In this document: positions 1 through 9,968 of the stretch, one piece after another | Layout of the letters: every line of letters starts with the position of its first letter | Position numbering within the stretch: position 1 is the first letter of the stretch | Origin: Pseudeuparius sepicola | Taxonomy: Eukaryota; Arthropoda; Insecta; Coleoptera; Anthribidae | Direction: 5' to 3' | Assembly (NCBI GenBank): GCA_963920635.1 | Contig: OY987308.1 | Span: forward strand, 7,878,225 to 7,942,224 | Length of the DNA: 64,000 nucleotides | Program-made: the position numbers and the translations under genes | Notes under the pieces: generated by a model | Database searches by the model: none | The model's input: only the letters and a program-made list of their open reading frames with translations | Told to the model about the DNA's origin: nothing

Positions 1-3000
1 GATGGCCACATCAATCAGAGTTGTCTGCCTAGAAATTTTATCAACTATTATAAGGTCCGGTCTGTTATGGGCAACTCGTTGATCTGTCAGAACTGTACGA
101 TCCCAGTACACCTTGTAGTTGCTGTTCTCAAGAACAGGCTCAGGTGTGTAGTTGTAATATGGGACCCTCTCTGCCTGCACAAGCAGCAGCTTTTCCGCCA
201 GTTCCTGGTGCAAGATCTTGGCAACCGAATCGTGTCGTTCCTTATATTCCGTTGATGCGAACATCTGACATCCTCCTGTTATGTGCTGGATTGTTTCTGA
301 AGTTGGGCACCCGTATCTGCATCTGTCATCCACTACCGATGCATCTCCTACAATGAATTTTAGGTAGTTGCGAGTTGGTATAACCTGATCTTGTATGGCC
401 AGTAGGAAGCCTTCCGTCTCGGGGAACATTCGTCCCGAGGTCAACCAATAGTTCGACGCTAACTTGTCGACATGTTCCTGGTTAACCTCATTAGGATGCC
501 TCCCGTGCAGCGGCTTCCCCAACCACCTCTGTAGTTTATCGTTGTCGGTTCGGTGGTGATTTTGACGCTCGTGTTCCGTCAGACGTAGCGGTGTTGAGAC
601 GTCTGCTCCGCATATAGCCCTATGTAGTGTGGAGCTGTTGGCCTGCCTGTAGAAATAATTACGCAGATTTAATATTTGTTGGTCCAATTGCTTGCTGACA
701 TCTGCCAATCCTCTTCCTCCTAGTTGACGTGGCAGAGTTGTTCTTTCTACGGCGCTACGGGGATGATGTTTATGAGCTTTTGTCAGTAGTGTCCTAACTT
801 TTCGTTGCAGGTTGTTGATGTCCGTGTTGGTCCAATTCACTATTCCGAACGAATAGCTGAGTACAGAGCACGCATACGTGTTCAGGGCCTTAAACAAATT
901 CCTGCTGTCAAGATCAGTTCGCACTACTTGTCTTACTCTCTTGATGAATTCATTCATTAAATCAGTCTTCATTGTTCGATGGTCCATCCTTTGAGCTTGT
1001 TTCATCCCGAGATACTTGTATGTATCTCCCTTGCTCATTGCTTCGATCTCCTGGCCGTCCTGCATCTCGTGTGCGCTTTGTTCGAGCTTTCCCCGGATGA
1101 TATTAAGGGTGCGGCACTTGTCCAGTCCAAACAGCATTCCGATGTCCCTGGAGAACTCCTCTACAATTTTAAGCATTTGCTTTAGTTGGTTTTTGGTTGC
1201 GGCGATCAGTTTTAAATCATCCATATATAATAGGTGATTCAACTTGATCGCTTCTGCGTTGTTGCTTTTGATATCGAAGCCGTATTTTGTAGAGTTCAAC
1301 CGATGTGATAGAGGGTTCATCGCCATGCAGAACCACAGTGGACTGAGTGAATCTCCTTGGAAAATCCCTCTTCGGATGTTGATTGTGTCGGTCTCGATGT
1401 TGCTGCTTGCGGTTCTGAGTTGTATCTTAGTGCGCCAGGTTGTCATAACGTGTTCTAAAAAGGAAACTGTATGATGACCTATTTTATACAGCTTTAAGAT
1501 ACCTGTTAGCCAGTCGTGAGGTACAGAATCAAATGCTTTTTTGTAGTCCACATAAGCCATGTAGAGGTTTCGTTGCTTGGAATGAGCCTGGTTGCAGATG
1601 ACAGAGTCTATGATGAGTTGCTCTTTGCATCCCATTGCGCCCTTCGCGCAGCCCTTCTGCTGCATTGCCATGATGTTGTTCCGCTCGCAGTGAGCATATA
1701 TTCGCTGCGTAAGGCAAGAAGTGATTATCTTGTACAGCGTAGGCAAGCAGGTTATTGGGCGGTACTTGGCAGGGTTATCCGTATTCCGCTGGTCTTTTGG
1801 TAACAAGTAGGTGGCACCCTGTGTAAGAAACAATGGCATTTTCAGAGGATCGAGCAAGACTTCATTAATTAAGGTAGTTATTTGTTCATGCGTGCACCAC
1901 AACTTCTTAATCCAATAATTTTGGAGATGATCTGGACCTGGTGCCTTCCAGTTGTGAGAATTCTTGATGACATTGGAGACCTCATCGGTTGTGAGTTGCT
2001 CGTGTTGCATCTGGCTATAGTTCCGGCCCATCTCGCGTTCTTCACTGATCCAGCTTGCACTGACATTGCATGGACCTGGTGTAGCAAGCTGATTTCTCCA
2101 GAAACCGTCGACCAGTTCTCTGCTAGGGTAACTCGTATTTGTGGCATCGGCGCTAGAATTCAAAGTACGGTAGAAAACTTTTTCTGATCGTTCAAAAAGT
2201 TTGTTGTCTCGTTTCCTGTTGTTACTAGCCTTGTATCTCCTCAGACGCCCTGCGAAAACAGAAAGTTTTTGTTTTAATGTATCAAGACATTGTTGAGCAG
2301 TGATGTTCGCGGGGTCACGCTGAGAATGCATTTGGGTGCGGCTCATTATTGCCTGCACCGCCCTCTGGATCTTCCTAGTTCTAACTCCTCTGATATATTC
2401 CGTTACTTGTCCTATGTCTTTGCGGAGACTCTCGATCTTCCGATTTATTCGCATCTCCCATTGAGCCATTCGTGGTTCTGGTCTTGCACGATTTAACTCT
2501 TGAGCCGTCCGGATCTTGGCTCCCATTGCAGTGATGATGGCCGTTGCGGCACAGTAGATTAACATGTGCATATGTTCTAATGTTGGTGTTACTGAAACAT
2601 AGTTGGGTAAAATTCTGGTGTTCATAATATCGAGCATGATTGCAAGCTTCCTGGAAGAATTCAATCTTGGTAGCGGTGGTCTGCTCAGTGGGTCTGTGCC
2701 TTCGTATCGCAATACCGCCCTTCTCAGCTGTGTGTCTAGGCTTTCAAAGTGTTCTCCGTTAACTGATTCCCGATTCTCAGTTGTTCGTCCCGCCGTCTCG
2801 GCTTCTTGTTGTGGTCCAGGCACTTGAATTTCCCGATTCTCAGTTGTTCGCTCTGCCGTTCCGGCTTCTTGTTGTGGTCCAGGCACTTGAATTTCCCCGT
2901 TGTTGTTGTCTATGTCTATGTGTTCGCCATGGATCTCTAACTCAACTTCCCGTTTGATAGCGTTAAGTCGCGTTTCTGGAATTCGGTTATTTCTTAGAAT

Positions 3001-3003
3001 AGT
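1..3003 (-). pseudogene. Dong copy A pol: linker, reverse transcriptase, start of C-terminal domain
   Basis: Reading down from 3003 the frame is open to the window edge as far as I traced it. In order: a linker with a 21-residue tandem duplication; a region with the motif NWKAPGPDH near 1930, typical of the RT entry in R2/R4-type LINEs; RT core with KGCAKGAMGCKEQL, YVDYKKAFDSVPHDW and the catalytic LYMDD (near 1215); then thumb, CCHC knuckle and the start of the endonuclease up to base 1. The protein would catalyse target-primed reverse transcription. With the TGA at its head, translation from the first ATG would stop early. Relatives in the array are broken elsewhere. Confidence 0.8.
2771..2896 (-). 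repeat. In-frame 63-bp tandem duplication in the Dong ORF
   Basis: Two adjacent 63-base units, starting at 2771 and 2834, differ at a few bases. Each encodes 21 residues containing ENREIQVPGPQQEA. The unit length is a multiple of three, so the frame is kept. It lies in the poorly conserved N-terminal linker, where length change is likely tolerated. No other copy in the window covers this part, so I cannot say whether the duplication is specific to copy A. Confidence 0.8.
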
Positions 3004-3378
3004 TCAATACTGATCTGACACTCTTTGTTCAGACACTTGCATGTGTGGAAACTCCCTGCAGAACTCGGCATGCAGTTGTTGTCGGTAGCCGATCATCTCT
3101 TGTTCTAAGTTTGTCACCCTGTAAAAAATACGCATTATCGATTCATTCATGAACCCAGTCCATTTCATGCGTCGTCGTTGTAATCCTTCCTGAGTGAACG
3201 CTGGCTGGAGTTCCCGCGCAGCACCTTCGGTGGGTGGAACCCTAGTTCTCGTTTGGCTCAAATGTTGTAGATGTTCGTGTTGCTGGGCTGTAGCTGTTTG
3301 TGCAACAGGGGCCCGCCTCATCAGCGCCCTGTCACCGACGTCCCGCTCACTGTCATGCCCAGCGCCGGCTCCAGACAT
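3004..3378 (-). pseudogene. Dong copy A ORF, N-terminal segment
   Basis: These 124 codons start at the ATG at 3378, the first in the element. The segment is charged and Arg/Gln-rich and has no recognised zinc finger. It is followed directly by TGA. The same frame then continues without a shift into the rest of the retrotransposon ORF, so this stop looks like one nonsense change (a Trp codon to TGA would explain it) and not a true ORF boundary. A two-ORF layout cannot be excluded from one copy, because copies B to E are all 5'-truncated and lack this part. Confidence 0.6.
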
Positions 3379-3416
3379 GCCCTGGCGATCCCCAGGCAGC
3401 GGCCCTATGACAATTA

Positions 3417-3452
3417 TTTATTAATTAATTATTACTATTATTATTATTATAT
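3417..3452 (+). repeat. (ATT)n/TAA microsatellite, A/B junction
   Basis: A TTA/ATT-rich tract lies between the 5' end of copy A and the 3' end of copy B. Read on the minus strand it is the (TAA)n tail following the conserved 3' end of B (GGCTAAGTCG). It is at once the tail of B and the presumed target into which B was inserted. Confidence 0.85.
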
Positions 3453-5687
3453 CGACTTAGCCAAAAGGCATTCGCACTCCCTCTCTGGGGAACATTCACT
3501 CAGATCCCGGGTATCCCGGATACCATAAGGATCTGGCTCGGACGAGACCCTTGCCATGTTATCGGGCCTTAGGTGACATTCATGTTGTTGGACGTTCCTG
3601 CACTCCCCATGAATTTCCTGACGGTTCGGGCTGTCGCAAGTAGTACCGCTTTCTGCATGGACCTGTAAAGATTATCAGTTCGACCCAGCTCTTTGATGTT
3701 TCTCAGCAAACTTTTTGGTATCACACCAGTTGTTGACACGATGATTGGAATCGTCTGAACGTTGTCCATTTCCCATTGCCTTCTAATTCCTTCTTCTAAG
3801 TCTCTGTACTTCGCGATCTTCTCGACTTGCTTCACACGCAGGTTGTTGTTGTTCGGGATGGCCACATCAATCAGAGTTGTCTTCCTAGAAATTTTATCAA
3901 CTATTATAAGGTCCGGTCTGTTATGGGCAACTCGTTGATCTGTCAGAACTGTACGATCCCAGTACATCTTGTAGTTGCTGTTCTCAAGAACAGGCTCCGG
4001 TGTGTAGCTGTAATATGGGATCCTCTCTGCCTGCACAAGCAGAAGTTTTTCCGTCAGTTCCTGGTGCAAGATCTTGGCAACCGAATCGTGTCGTTCCTTA
4101 TATTCCGTTGATGCGAACATCTGACATCCTCCTGTTATGTGCTGGATTGTTTCTGAAGTTGGGCACCCGTATCTGCATCTGTCATCCACTACCGATGCAT
4201 CTCCTACAATGAATTTTAGGTAGTTGCGAGTTGGTATAACCTGATCCTGTATGGCCAGTAGGAAGCCTTCCGTCTCGGGGAACATTCGTCCCGAGGTCAG
4301 CCAATAGTTCGACGCTAACTTGTCGACATGTTCCTGGTTAACCTCATTAGGATGCCTCCCGTGCAGCGGCTTCCCTAACCACCTCTGTAGTTTATCGTTG
4401 TCGGTTCGGTGGTGATTTAGATGCTCGTGTTCCGTCAGACGTAGCGGTGTTGAGACGTCTGCTCCGCATATAGCCCTATGTAGTGTGGAGCTGTTGGCCT
4501 GCCTGTAGAAATAATTACGAAGATTTAATATTTGTTGGTCCAATTGCTTGCCGAGATCTGCCAATCCTCTTCCTCCTAGTTGACGTGGCAGAGTTGTTCT
4601 TTCTACGGCGCTACGGGGATGATGTTTATGAGCTTTTGTCAGTAGTGTCCTAACTTTTCGTTGCAGGTTGTTGATGTCCGTGTTGGTCCAATTCACTATT
4701 CCGAACGAAAAGCTGAGTACAGAGCACGCATACGTGTTCAGGGCCTTAAACAAATTCCTGCTGTTAAGATCAGTTCGCACTACTTGTCTTACTCTCTTGA
4801 TGAATTCATTCGTTCGATGGTCTATCCTTTGAGCTTGTTTCATCCCGAGGTACTTGTATGTATCTCCCATGCTCATTGCTTCGATCTCCTGGCCGTCCTG
4901 CATCTCGTGTGCGCTTTGTTCGAGCTTTCCCCGGATGATATTAAGGGTGCGGCACTTGTCCAGTCCAAACAGCATTCCGATGTCCCTGGAGAACTCCTCT
5001 ACAATTTTAAGCATTTGCGTCAGTTGGTTTTTGGTTGCGGCGATCAGTTTTAAATCATCCATATATAATAGGTGATTCAATTTGATCGCTTCTGCGTTGT
5101 TGCTTTTGATAGCGAAGCCATATTTTGTAGAGTTCAACCGATGTGATAGAGGGTTCATCGCCATGCAGAACCACAGTGGACTGAGTTAATCTCCTTGGAA
5201 AATCCCTCTTCGGATGTTGATTGTGTGGGTCTCGATGTTACTGTTTGCGGTTCTGAGTTGTATCTTAGTGCGCCAGGTTGTCATAACGTGTTCTAAAAAG
5301 GAAACTGTATGATGATCTATTTTATACAGCTTTAAGATACCTGTGAGCCAGTCGTGAGGTACGGAATCAAATGCTTTTTTGTAGTCCACATAAGCCATGT
5401 GGAGGTTTCGTTGCTTGGAATGAGCCTGGTTGCAGATGACAGAGTCTATGATGAGTTGCTCTTTGCATCCCATTGCGCCCTTCCAGCAGCCCTTCTGCTG
5501 CATTGCAATGATGTTGTTCCGCTCGCAGTGAGCATATATTCGCTGCGTAAGGCAAGAGGTGATTATCTTGTACAGCGTAGGCAAGCAGGTTATTGGGCGG
5601 TACTTGGCAGGGTTATCCGTATTCCGCTGGTCTTTTGGTAACAGGTAGGTTGCACCCTGTGTAAGAAACAATGGCATTTTCATGGCA
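3453..5687 (-). mobile_element. Dong/R4-like element, copy B (5'-truncated)
   Basis: The 3' end is complete: a short 3' UTR of about 115 bases (3453-3568) precedes the (ATT)n tail. The 5' end is cut inside the RT domain near 5682, where copy A continues but B runs straight into the next (ATT)n tract. 5' truncation is the usual outcome of incomplete target-primed reverse transcription. Relative to copies C and D it also lacks 18 bases near 4811 (six codons, after the IDHRT sequence). Confidence 0.88.
3569..5682 (-). pseudogene. Dong copy B pol: RT plus endonuclease, one nonsense codon
   Basis: The frame is open apart from a single TAA near 5186, where copies A and C have TCA (Ser) in the GDSLSPLW stretch just after RT motif 4. 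The downstream part (3569-5164, 531 aa from its first Met) carries the LYMDD catalytic box, the CCHC knuckle (C-x3-C-x7-H-x4-C, CRYGCPTSETIQHITGGC) and the endonuclease signature RPDLIIVDK followed by D in LIDVAIP. The upstream part encodes YVDYKKAFDSVPHDW and runs into an Asn run encoded by the (ATT)n tract. The copy is inactive because of the 5' truncation and the stop. Confidence 0.85.
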
Positions 5688-5716
5688 TTATTATTATTAT
5701 TATTATTATTATTATC
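5688..5716 (+). repeat. (ATT)n microsatellite, B/C junction
   Basis: An almost pure ATT run of about nine units lies between the truncated 5' end of B and the 3' end of C. It reads as a poly-Asn stretch in the minus frame. Confidence 0.9.
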
Positions 5717-7636
5717 TCGACTTAGCCAAAAGGCATTCGCACTCCCTCTACGGGGAACATTCACTCAGATCCCGGGCATCCCGGATACCAAAAGGATCTG
5801 GCTCGGACGAGACCCTTGCCATGTTATCGGGCCTTAGGTGACATTGATGTTGTCGGACGTTCCTGCATTCCCATGAATTTCCTGACGGTTCGGGCTGTCG
5901 CAAGTAGTACCGCTTTCTGCTTGGACCTGTAAAGACTATCAGTTAGACCCAGCTCCTTGATGTTTCTCAGCAAACTTTTTGGTATAACACCAGTTGTTGA
6001 CATGATGATTGGAATCGTCTGGACGTTCTCCATTTCCCATTGCCTTCTAATTCGTTCTTCTAAATCTCTGTACTTCGCGATCTTCTCGACTTGCTTCACA
6101 CGCAGGTTGTTGTTGTTCGGGATGGCCACATCAATCAGAGTTGTCTGCCTAGAAATTTTATCAACTATTATAAGGTCCGGTCTGTTATGGGCAACTCGTT
6201 GATCTGTCAGAACTGTACGATCCCAGTACATCTTGTAGTTGCTGTTCTCAAGAACAGGCTCAGGTGTGTAGTTGTAATATGGGACCCTCTCTGCCTGCAC
6301 AAGCAGCAGCTTTTCCGCCAGTTCCTGGTGCAAGATCTTGGCAACCGAATCGTGTCGTTCCTTATATTCCGTTGATGCGAACATCTGACATCCTCCTGTT
6401 ATGTGCTGGATTGTTTCTGAAGTTGGGCACCCGTATCTGCATCTGTCATCCACTACCGATGCATCTCCTACAATGAATTTTAGGTAGTTGCGAGTTGGTA
6501 TAACCTGATCTTGTATGGCCAGTAGGAAGCCTTCCGTCTCGGGGAACATTCGTCCCGAGGTCAACCAATAGTTCGACGCTAACTTGTCGACATGTTCCTG
6601 GTTAACCTCATTAGGATGCCTCCCGTGCAGCGGCTTCCCCAACCACCTCTGTAGTTTATCGTTGTCGGTTCGGTGGTGATTTTGACGCTCGTGTTCCGTC
6701 AGACGTAGCGGTGTTGAGACGTCTGCTCCGCATATAGCCCTATGTAGTGTGGAGCTGTTGGCCTGCCTGTAGAAATAATTACGCAGATTTAATATTTGTT
6801 GGTCCAATTGCTTGCTGAGATCTGCCAATCCTCTTCCTCCTAGTTGACGTGGCAGAGTTGTTCTTTCTACGGCGCTACGGGGATGATGTTTATGAGCTTT
6901 TGTCAGTAGTGTCCTAACTTTTCGTTGCAGGTTGTTGATGTCCGTGTTGGTCCAATTCACTATTCCGAACGAATAGCTGAGTACAGAGCACGCATACGTG
7001 TTCAGGGCCTTAAACAAATTCCTGCTGTCAAGATCAGTTCGCACTACTTGTCTTACTCTCTTGATGAATTCATTCATTAAATCAGTCTTCATTGTTCGAT
7101 GGTCCATCCTTTGAGCTTGTTTCATCCCGAGATACTTGTATGTATCTCCCTTGCTCATTGCTTCGATCTCCTGGCCGTCCTGCATCTCGTGTGCGCTTTG
7201 TTCGAGCTTTCCCCGGATGATATTAAGGGTGCGGCACTTGTCCAGTCCAAACAGCATTCCGATGTCCCTGGAGAACTCCTCTACAATTTTAAGCATTTGC
7301 TTTAGTTGGTTTTTGGTTGCGGCGATCAGTTTTAAATCATCCATATATAATAGGTGATTCAACTTGATCGCTTCTGCGTTGTTGCTTTTGATAGCGAAGC
7401 CGTATTTTGTAGAGTTCAACCGATGTGATAGAGGGTTCATCGCCATGCAGAACCACAGTGGACTGAGTGAATCTCCTTGGAAAATCCCTCTTCGGATGTT
7501 GATTGTGTCGGTCTCGATGTTACTGTCTGCGGTTCTGAGTTGTATCTTAGTGCGCCAGGTTGTCATAACATGTTCTAAAAAGGAAACTGTATGATGGTCT
7601 ATTTTATACAGCTTTAAGATACCGGTGAGCCAGTCG
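5717..7636 (-). mobile_element. Dong/R4-like element, copy C (proximal part of a C+D chimera)
   Basis: Complete 3' end with the conserved 3' UTR. The sequence follows copy A at a fixed offset until about 7636, where it jumps, within a couple of shared bases, to a more 3' point of the element (segment D). No (ATT)n tract lies at this jump, unlike all the real junctions, so C and D look like one insertion. Confidence 0.85.
5824..7566 (-). CDS. Dong copy C RT-endonuclease ORF, longest open stretch (580 aa, N-truncated)
   Basis: Open from an internal Met in the RT domain (MTTWRTKIQ) to its stop. Domains in order: RT motif 4 (FQGDSLSPLW, near residue 30), catalytic LYMDD (near 73), thumb, CCHC knuckle (C-x3-C-x7-H-x4-C, near 390), and restriction-like endonuclease with RPDLIIVDK plus a downstream Asp. 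A run of four C on the + strand is three C here (compare B and E near 3608 and 8393), which shifts the last dozen or so codons, so the C-terminus differs from B. The protein lacks the N-terminal half and RT motifs 1-3 and is unlikely to work alone. Confidence 0.75.
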   Translation of the reverse strand: MTTWRTKIQLRTADSNIETDTINIRRGIFQGDSLSPLWFCMAMNPLSHRLNSTKYGFAIKSNNAEAIKLNHLLYMDDLKLIAATKNQLKQMLKIVEEFSRDIGMLFGLDKCRTLNIIRGKLEQSAHEMQDGQEIEAMSKGDTYKYLGMKQAQRMDHRTMKTDLMNEFIKRVRQVVRTDLDSRNLFKALNTYACSVLSYSFGIVNWTNTDINNLQRKVRTLLTKAHKHHPRSAVERTTLPRQLGGRGLADLSKQLDQQILNLRNYFYRQANSSTLHRAICGADVSTPLRLTEHERQNHHRTDNDKLQRWLGKPLHGRHPNEVNQEHVDKLASNYWLTSGRMFPETEGFLLAIQDQVIPTRNYLKFIVGDASVVDDRCRYGCPTSETIQHITGGCQMFASTEYKERHDSVAKILHQELAEKLLLVQAERVPYYNYTPEPVLENSNYKMYWDRTVLTDQRVAHNRPDLIIVDKISRQTTLIDVAIPNNNNLRVKQVEKIAKYRDLEERIRRQWEMENVQTIPIIMSTTGVIPKSLLRNIKELGLTDSLYRSKQKAVLLATARTVRKFMGMQERPTTSMSPKAR

Positions 7637-8221
7637 GAGATCTGCCAATCCTCTTCCTCCTAGTTGACGTGGCAGAGTTGTTCTTTCTACGGAACTACGG
7701 GGATGATGTTTATGAGCTTTTGTCAGTAGTGTCCTAACTTTTCGTTGCAGGTTGTTGATGTCCGTGTTGGTCCAATTCACTATTCCGAACGAATAGCTGA
7801 GTACAGAGCACGCATACGTGATCAGGGCCTTAAACAAATTCCTGCTGTTAAGATCAGTTCGCACTACTTGTCTTACTCTCTTGATGAATTCATTCGTTAA
7901 ATCAGTCTTCATTGTTCGATGGTCTATCCTTTGAGCTTGTTTCATCCCGAGATACTTGTATGTATCTCCCTTGCTCATTGCTTCGATCTCCTGGCCGTCC
8001 TGCATCTCGTGTGCGCTTTGTTCGAGCTTTCCCCGGATGATATTAAGGGTGCGGCACTTGTCCAGTCCAAACAGCATTCCGATGTCCCTGGAGAACTCCT
8101 CTACAATTTTAAGCATTTGCGTTAGTTGGTTTTTGGTTGCTGCGATCAGTTTTAAATCATCCATATATAATAGGTGATTCAACTTGATCGCTTCTGCGTT
8201 GTTGCTTTTGATAGCGAAGCT
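7637..8221 (-). pseudogene. Dong segment D: internal RT fragment fused to copy C
   Basis: It corresponds to copy C positions 6817-7400 at a constant offset of 820. It encodes the stretch from the LYMDD box to GGRGLADL and then runs out of frame into copy C. The same part of the RT is thus present twice in a row (D, then C). It lacks both the 5' half and the 3' end of the element. The 5' truncation abuts an (ATT)n tract at 8222. Confidence 0.85.
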
Positions 8222-8240
8222 ATATTATTATTATTATTAT
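8222..8240 (+). repeat. (ATT)n microsatellite, D/E junction
   Basis: A short ATT run (about six units) between the truncated end of D and the conserved 3' end of copy E. It is the tail of E. Confidence 0.85.
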
Positions 8241-8682
8241 CGACTTAGCCAAAAGGCATTCGCACTCCCTCTCTGGGGAACATTCACTCAGATCCCGGGT
8301 ATCCCGGATACCATAAGGATCTGGCTCGGACGAGACCCTTGCCATGTTATCGGGCCTTAGGTGACATTGATGTTGTTGGACGTTCCTGCACTCCCCATGA
8401 ATTTCCTGACGGTTCAGGCTGTCGCAAGTAGTACCGCTTTCTGCATGGACCTGTAAAGATTATCAGTTAGACCCAGCTCTTTGATGTTTCTCAGCAAACT
8501 TTTTGGTATGACACCAGTTGTTGACACGATGATTGGAATCGTCTGAACGGTGTCCATTTCCCATTGCCTTCTAATTCGTTCTTCTAAGTCTCTGTACTTC
8601 GCGATCTTCTCGACTTGCTTCACACGCAGGTTGTTGTTGTTCGGGATGGCCACATCAATCAGAGTTGTCGTCCTAGAAATTT
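8241..8682 (-). pseudogene. Dong/R4-like element, copy E (only the last ~440 bp)
   Basis: 3' UTR plus the end of the endonuclease domain (8414-8653, from AIPNNNNLRVKQ to LLATA). A CGA-to-TGA change stops the frame where B continues as RTVRKFMG. It is truncated at 8682 inside the codons for the endonuclease, and an (ATT)n tract follows. Confidence 0.85.
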
Positions 8683-8732
8683 TAATTAATAATTATTATT
8701 ATTATTATGATGATTATTATTATTATATATGC
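8683..8732 (+). repeat. (ATT)n/(TAATT) microsatellite at the end of the Dong array
   Basis: An impure ATT tract with a few GAT units. It separates copy E from an unrelated LINE fragment. It may be the original target repeat, or the tail of that LINE. Confidence 0.8.
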
Positions 8733-9034
8733 CTAAATACTTTATTTGATATTCTAAACTTATTTCAAAATTGCCTTCATGATTGTTTATATTGGTACTA
8801 TTGTAGGGTGGAAGATTATTTATATAACTTGTGAACGGGATAAATTTAGTTTTGGTATCGTTAATGGTAAGCAACTTAAATCTGAAATAATCGCAGATTG
8901 TTTTAAAATCCATCTCAACTTTTTCTTTTAATGCTTGCCAGGATAACGGATCTTCATAATAAATCACTGTATCATCAGCATAGCTAATTACCTCTCCAGC
9001 AACAGATAAGTGAATTAGTTCATTTATATACAGT
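8733..9034 (-). pseudogene. Fragment of a different LINE reverse transcriptase (Jockey/CR1-like)
   Basis: About 100 codons on the minus strand with LYINELI followed by the catalytic SYADDTVIYY, then a thumb-like stretch ending YLGIY. The YADD box and following sequence are of the Jockey/CR1/L2 type and clearly unlike the MDD of the Dong copies. It is cut at both sides: the (ATT)n tract at 8732, and near 9034 a sequence starting tacagtgtggcc that resembles a mariner-type terminus. No endonuclease part is present. Confidence 0.6.
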
Positions 9035-9169
9035 GTGGCCATTTTAGTGTGCAACATATGGGAATTTTTTTAATTAGCGCGTAAGCTGTAATACTCTCCT
9101 GCGGCTTTTGAAAAGTATTTTGGAATCTTTGCATGGCCTGAAAAGGCGTTAATTTAACTGCAAAATTAT

Positions 9170-9417
9170 TAACCATCAAATCTTTCGATACTATCTAAGC
9201 CGTCTAAATTGCATGCCTCTTTTACCTCTACCTTGTTGCTACCTTCACCCTGACTTTCATCGTCGGAACCCATTATATTTTTTACGCTAGGCCAATAAAC
9301 TAACTGATAAAAATGTGGGTTAAATTCGAGCAGACGTGCACCGATAATACAAGTATTTGGGCTATCTAAACAGCGGCCAAGTTCACTGTCCCTATTAGTA
9401 GATATTACCTAGTTTTG
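9170..9417 (-). pseudogene. Unassigned coding tract, possible gag remnant of an LTR element
   Basis: About 80 codons open on the minus strand, containing CIIGARLLEFNPHFYQ and an acidic stretch MGSDDESQGEG before the stop. It has no clean start. It lies downstream (minus direction) of the LTR end and primer-binding-like site at 9946-9969, where a gag gene would be expected. I do not recognise the family, so the gag idea rests on position alone. Confidence 0.3.
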
Positions 9418-9945
9418 TTATTTACTACTGTCGTAAGCAATTTGTTGATTATTTTTAAATTGCCGTACTTTCTCGCGCTGTTCCTTCATCTATTTCAGCG
9501 TCTAAATTGTTTCTAGGAATTTGTACAGGTAAAAAAATTTTTTAAATAAATTTTACCGTAATTTTATTGCCTTTAATGATTCGTTCTCTATAAAATCTTA
9601 CTGGCTCTATAAATTCTACCCTTCTTTGATTTTTTTGTAGAGAAATTCTTATATTTTTAGGACCTATTTTTTTGAAGTAATGTGTCTAAAATTTTATTTC
9701 GACCTAACTTATTGTTTTACTGACTAGCTTAACGAGAAAAGAAAAGAAGGAGGAAAGAAAAAATTTAACGGTACACTGTATAGCAGAGAGAGAATCGATA
9801 TCCGTCTTATTTATTATTATTTATTCTTTATACGTAATAAACTAAAAAAATAATTTCAAAAACAAAAAAAATCTGCAAGGAATTTTCCTGTCTCTTTTTT
9901 CTCAACCTATCTTGAAAAAAAACTCTTTTTTTCTTTTTGTTTTTA
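9418..9945. other. AT-rich, low-complexity stretch
   Basis: A/T homopolymer runs and stop-dense in all frames. By position it would be the leader and early gag region of the minus-strand LTR element. No feature is recognised. Confidence 0.5.
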
Positions 9946-9968
9946 AATCCCACCGCTGTCACCAAAAA
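9946..9968 (-). promoter_or_regulatory. Putative primer-binding site of a minus-strand LTR element
   Basis: On the minus strand an LTR-like end GGCGTAACA is followed by TTTTTGGTGACAGCGGTGGG, the arrangement seen downstream of 5' LTRs in insect Gypsy-type elements, where a tRNA 3' end primes minus-strand DNA synthesis. I cannot assign the tRNA with confidence. Confidence 0.5.

Larger units (their letters stand above)
1..3416 (-). mobile_element. Dong/R4-like non-LTR retrotransposon, copy A (3' end off the window)
   Basis: This is the longest copy in a minus-strand array. It reads from its 5' end near 3416 down to base 1, and its 3' end lies outside. Bases 1 to about 1500 match copy C at a constant offset of 6120 bases with no indel and, by eye, only about ten substitutions. 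The family call rests on one long ORF ending in a CCHC knuckle and a PD-type restriction-like endonuclease, an RT of R4/Dong style, and (ATT)n tracts at element junctions. Dong of Bombyx is known to sit in TAA repeats. The 5' leader before the first ATG (3378) is only about 40 bases. R4 proper inserts in rRNA genes, and no rDNA is visible here, so Dong-like is the better label. Confidence 0.85.

Noticed and set aside
67..8177. Many plus-strand ORFs of 60-130 codons repeated across the Dong copies (for example 67-255, 3827-4111, 6091-6375, 7136-7357)
   Set aside because: They are antisense shadows of the minus-strand RT-endonuclease ORF; their repetition only reflects the repeated element.
9030..9060. 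tacagtgtggccattttagtgtg as the end of a second copy of the 25-kb mariner-like element
   Set aside because: Only the first eight or so bases resemble that TIR and no matching right end was found; kept only as a breakpoint of the LINE fragment.
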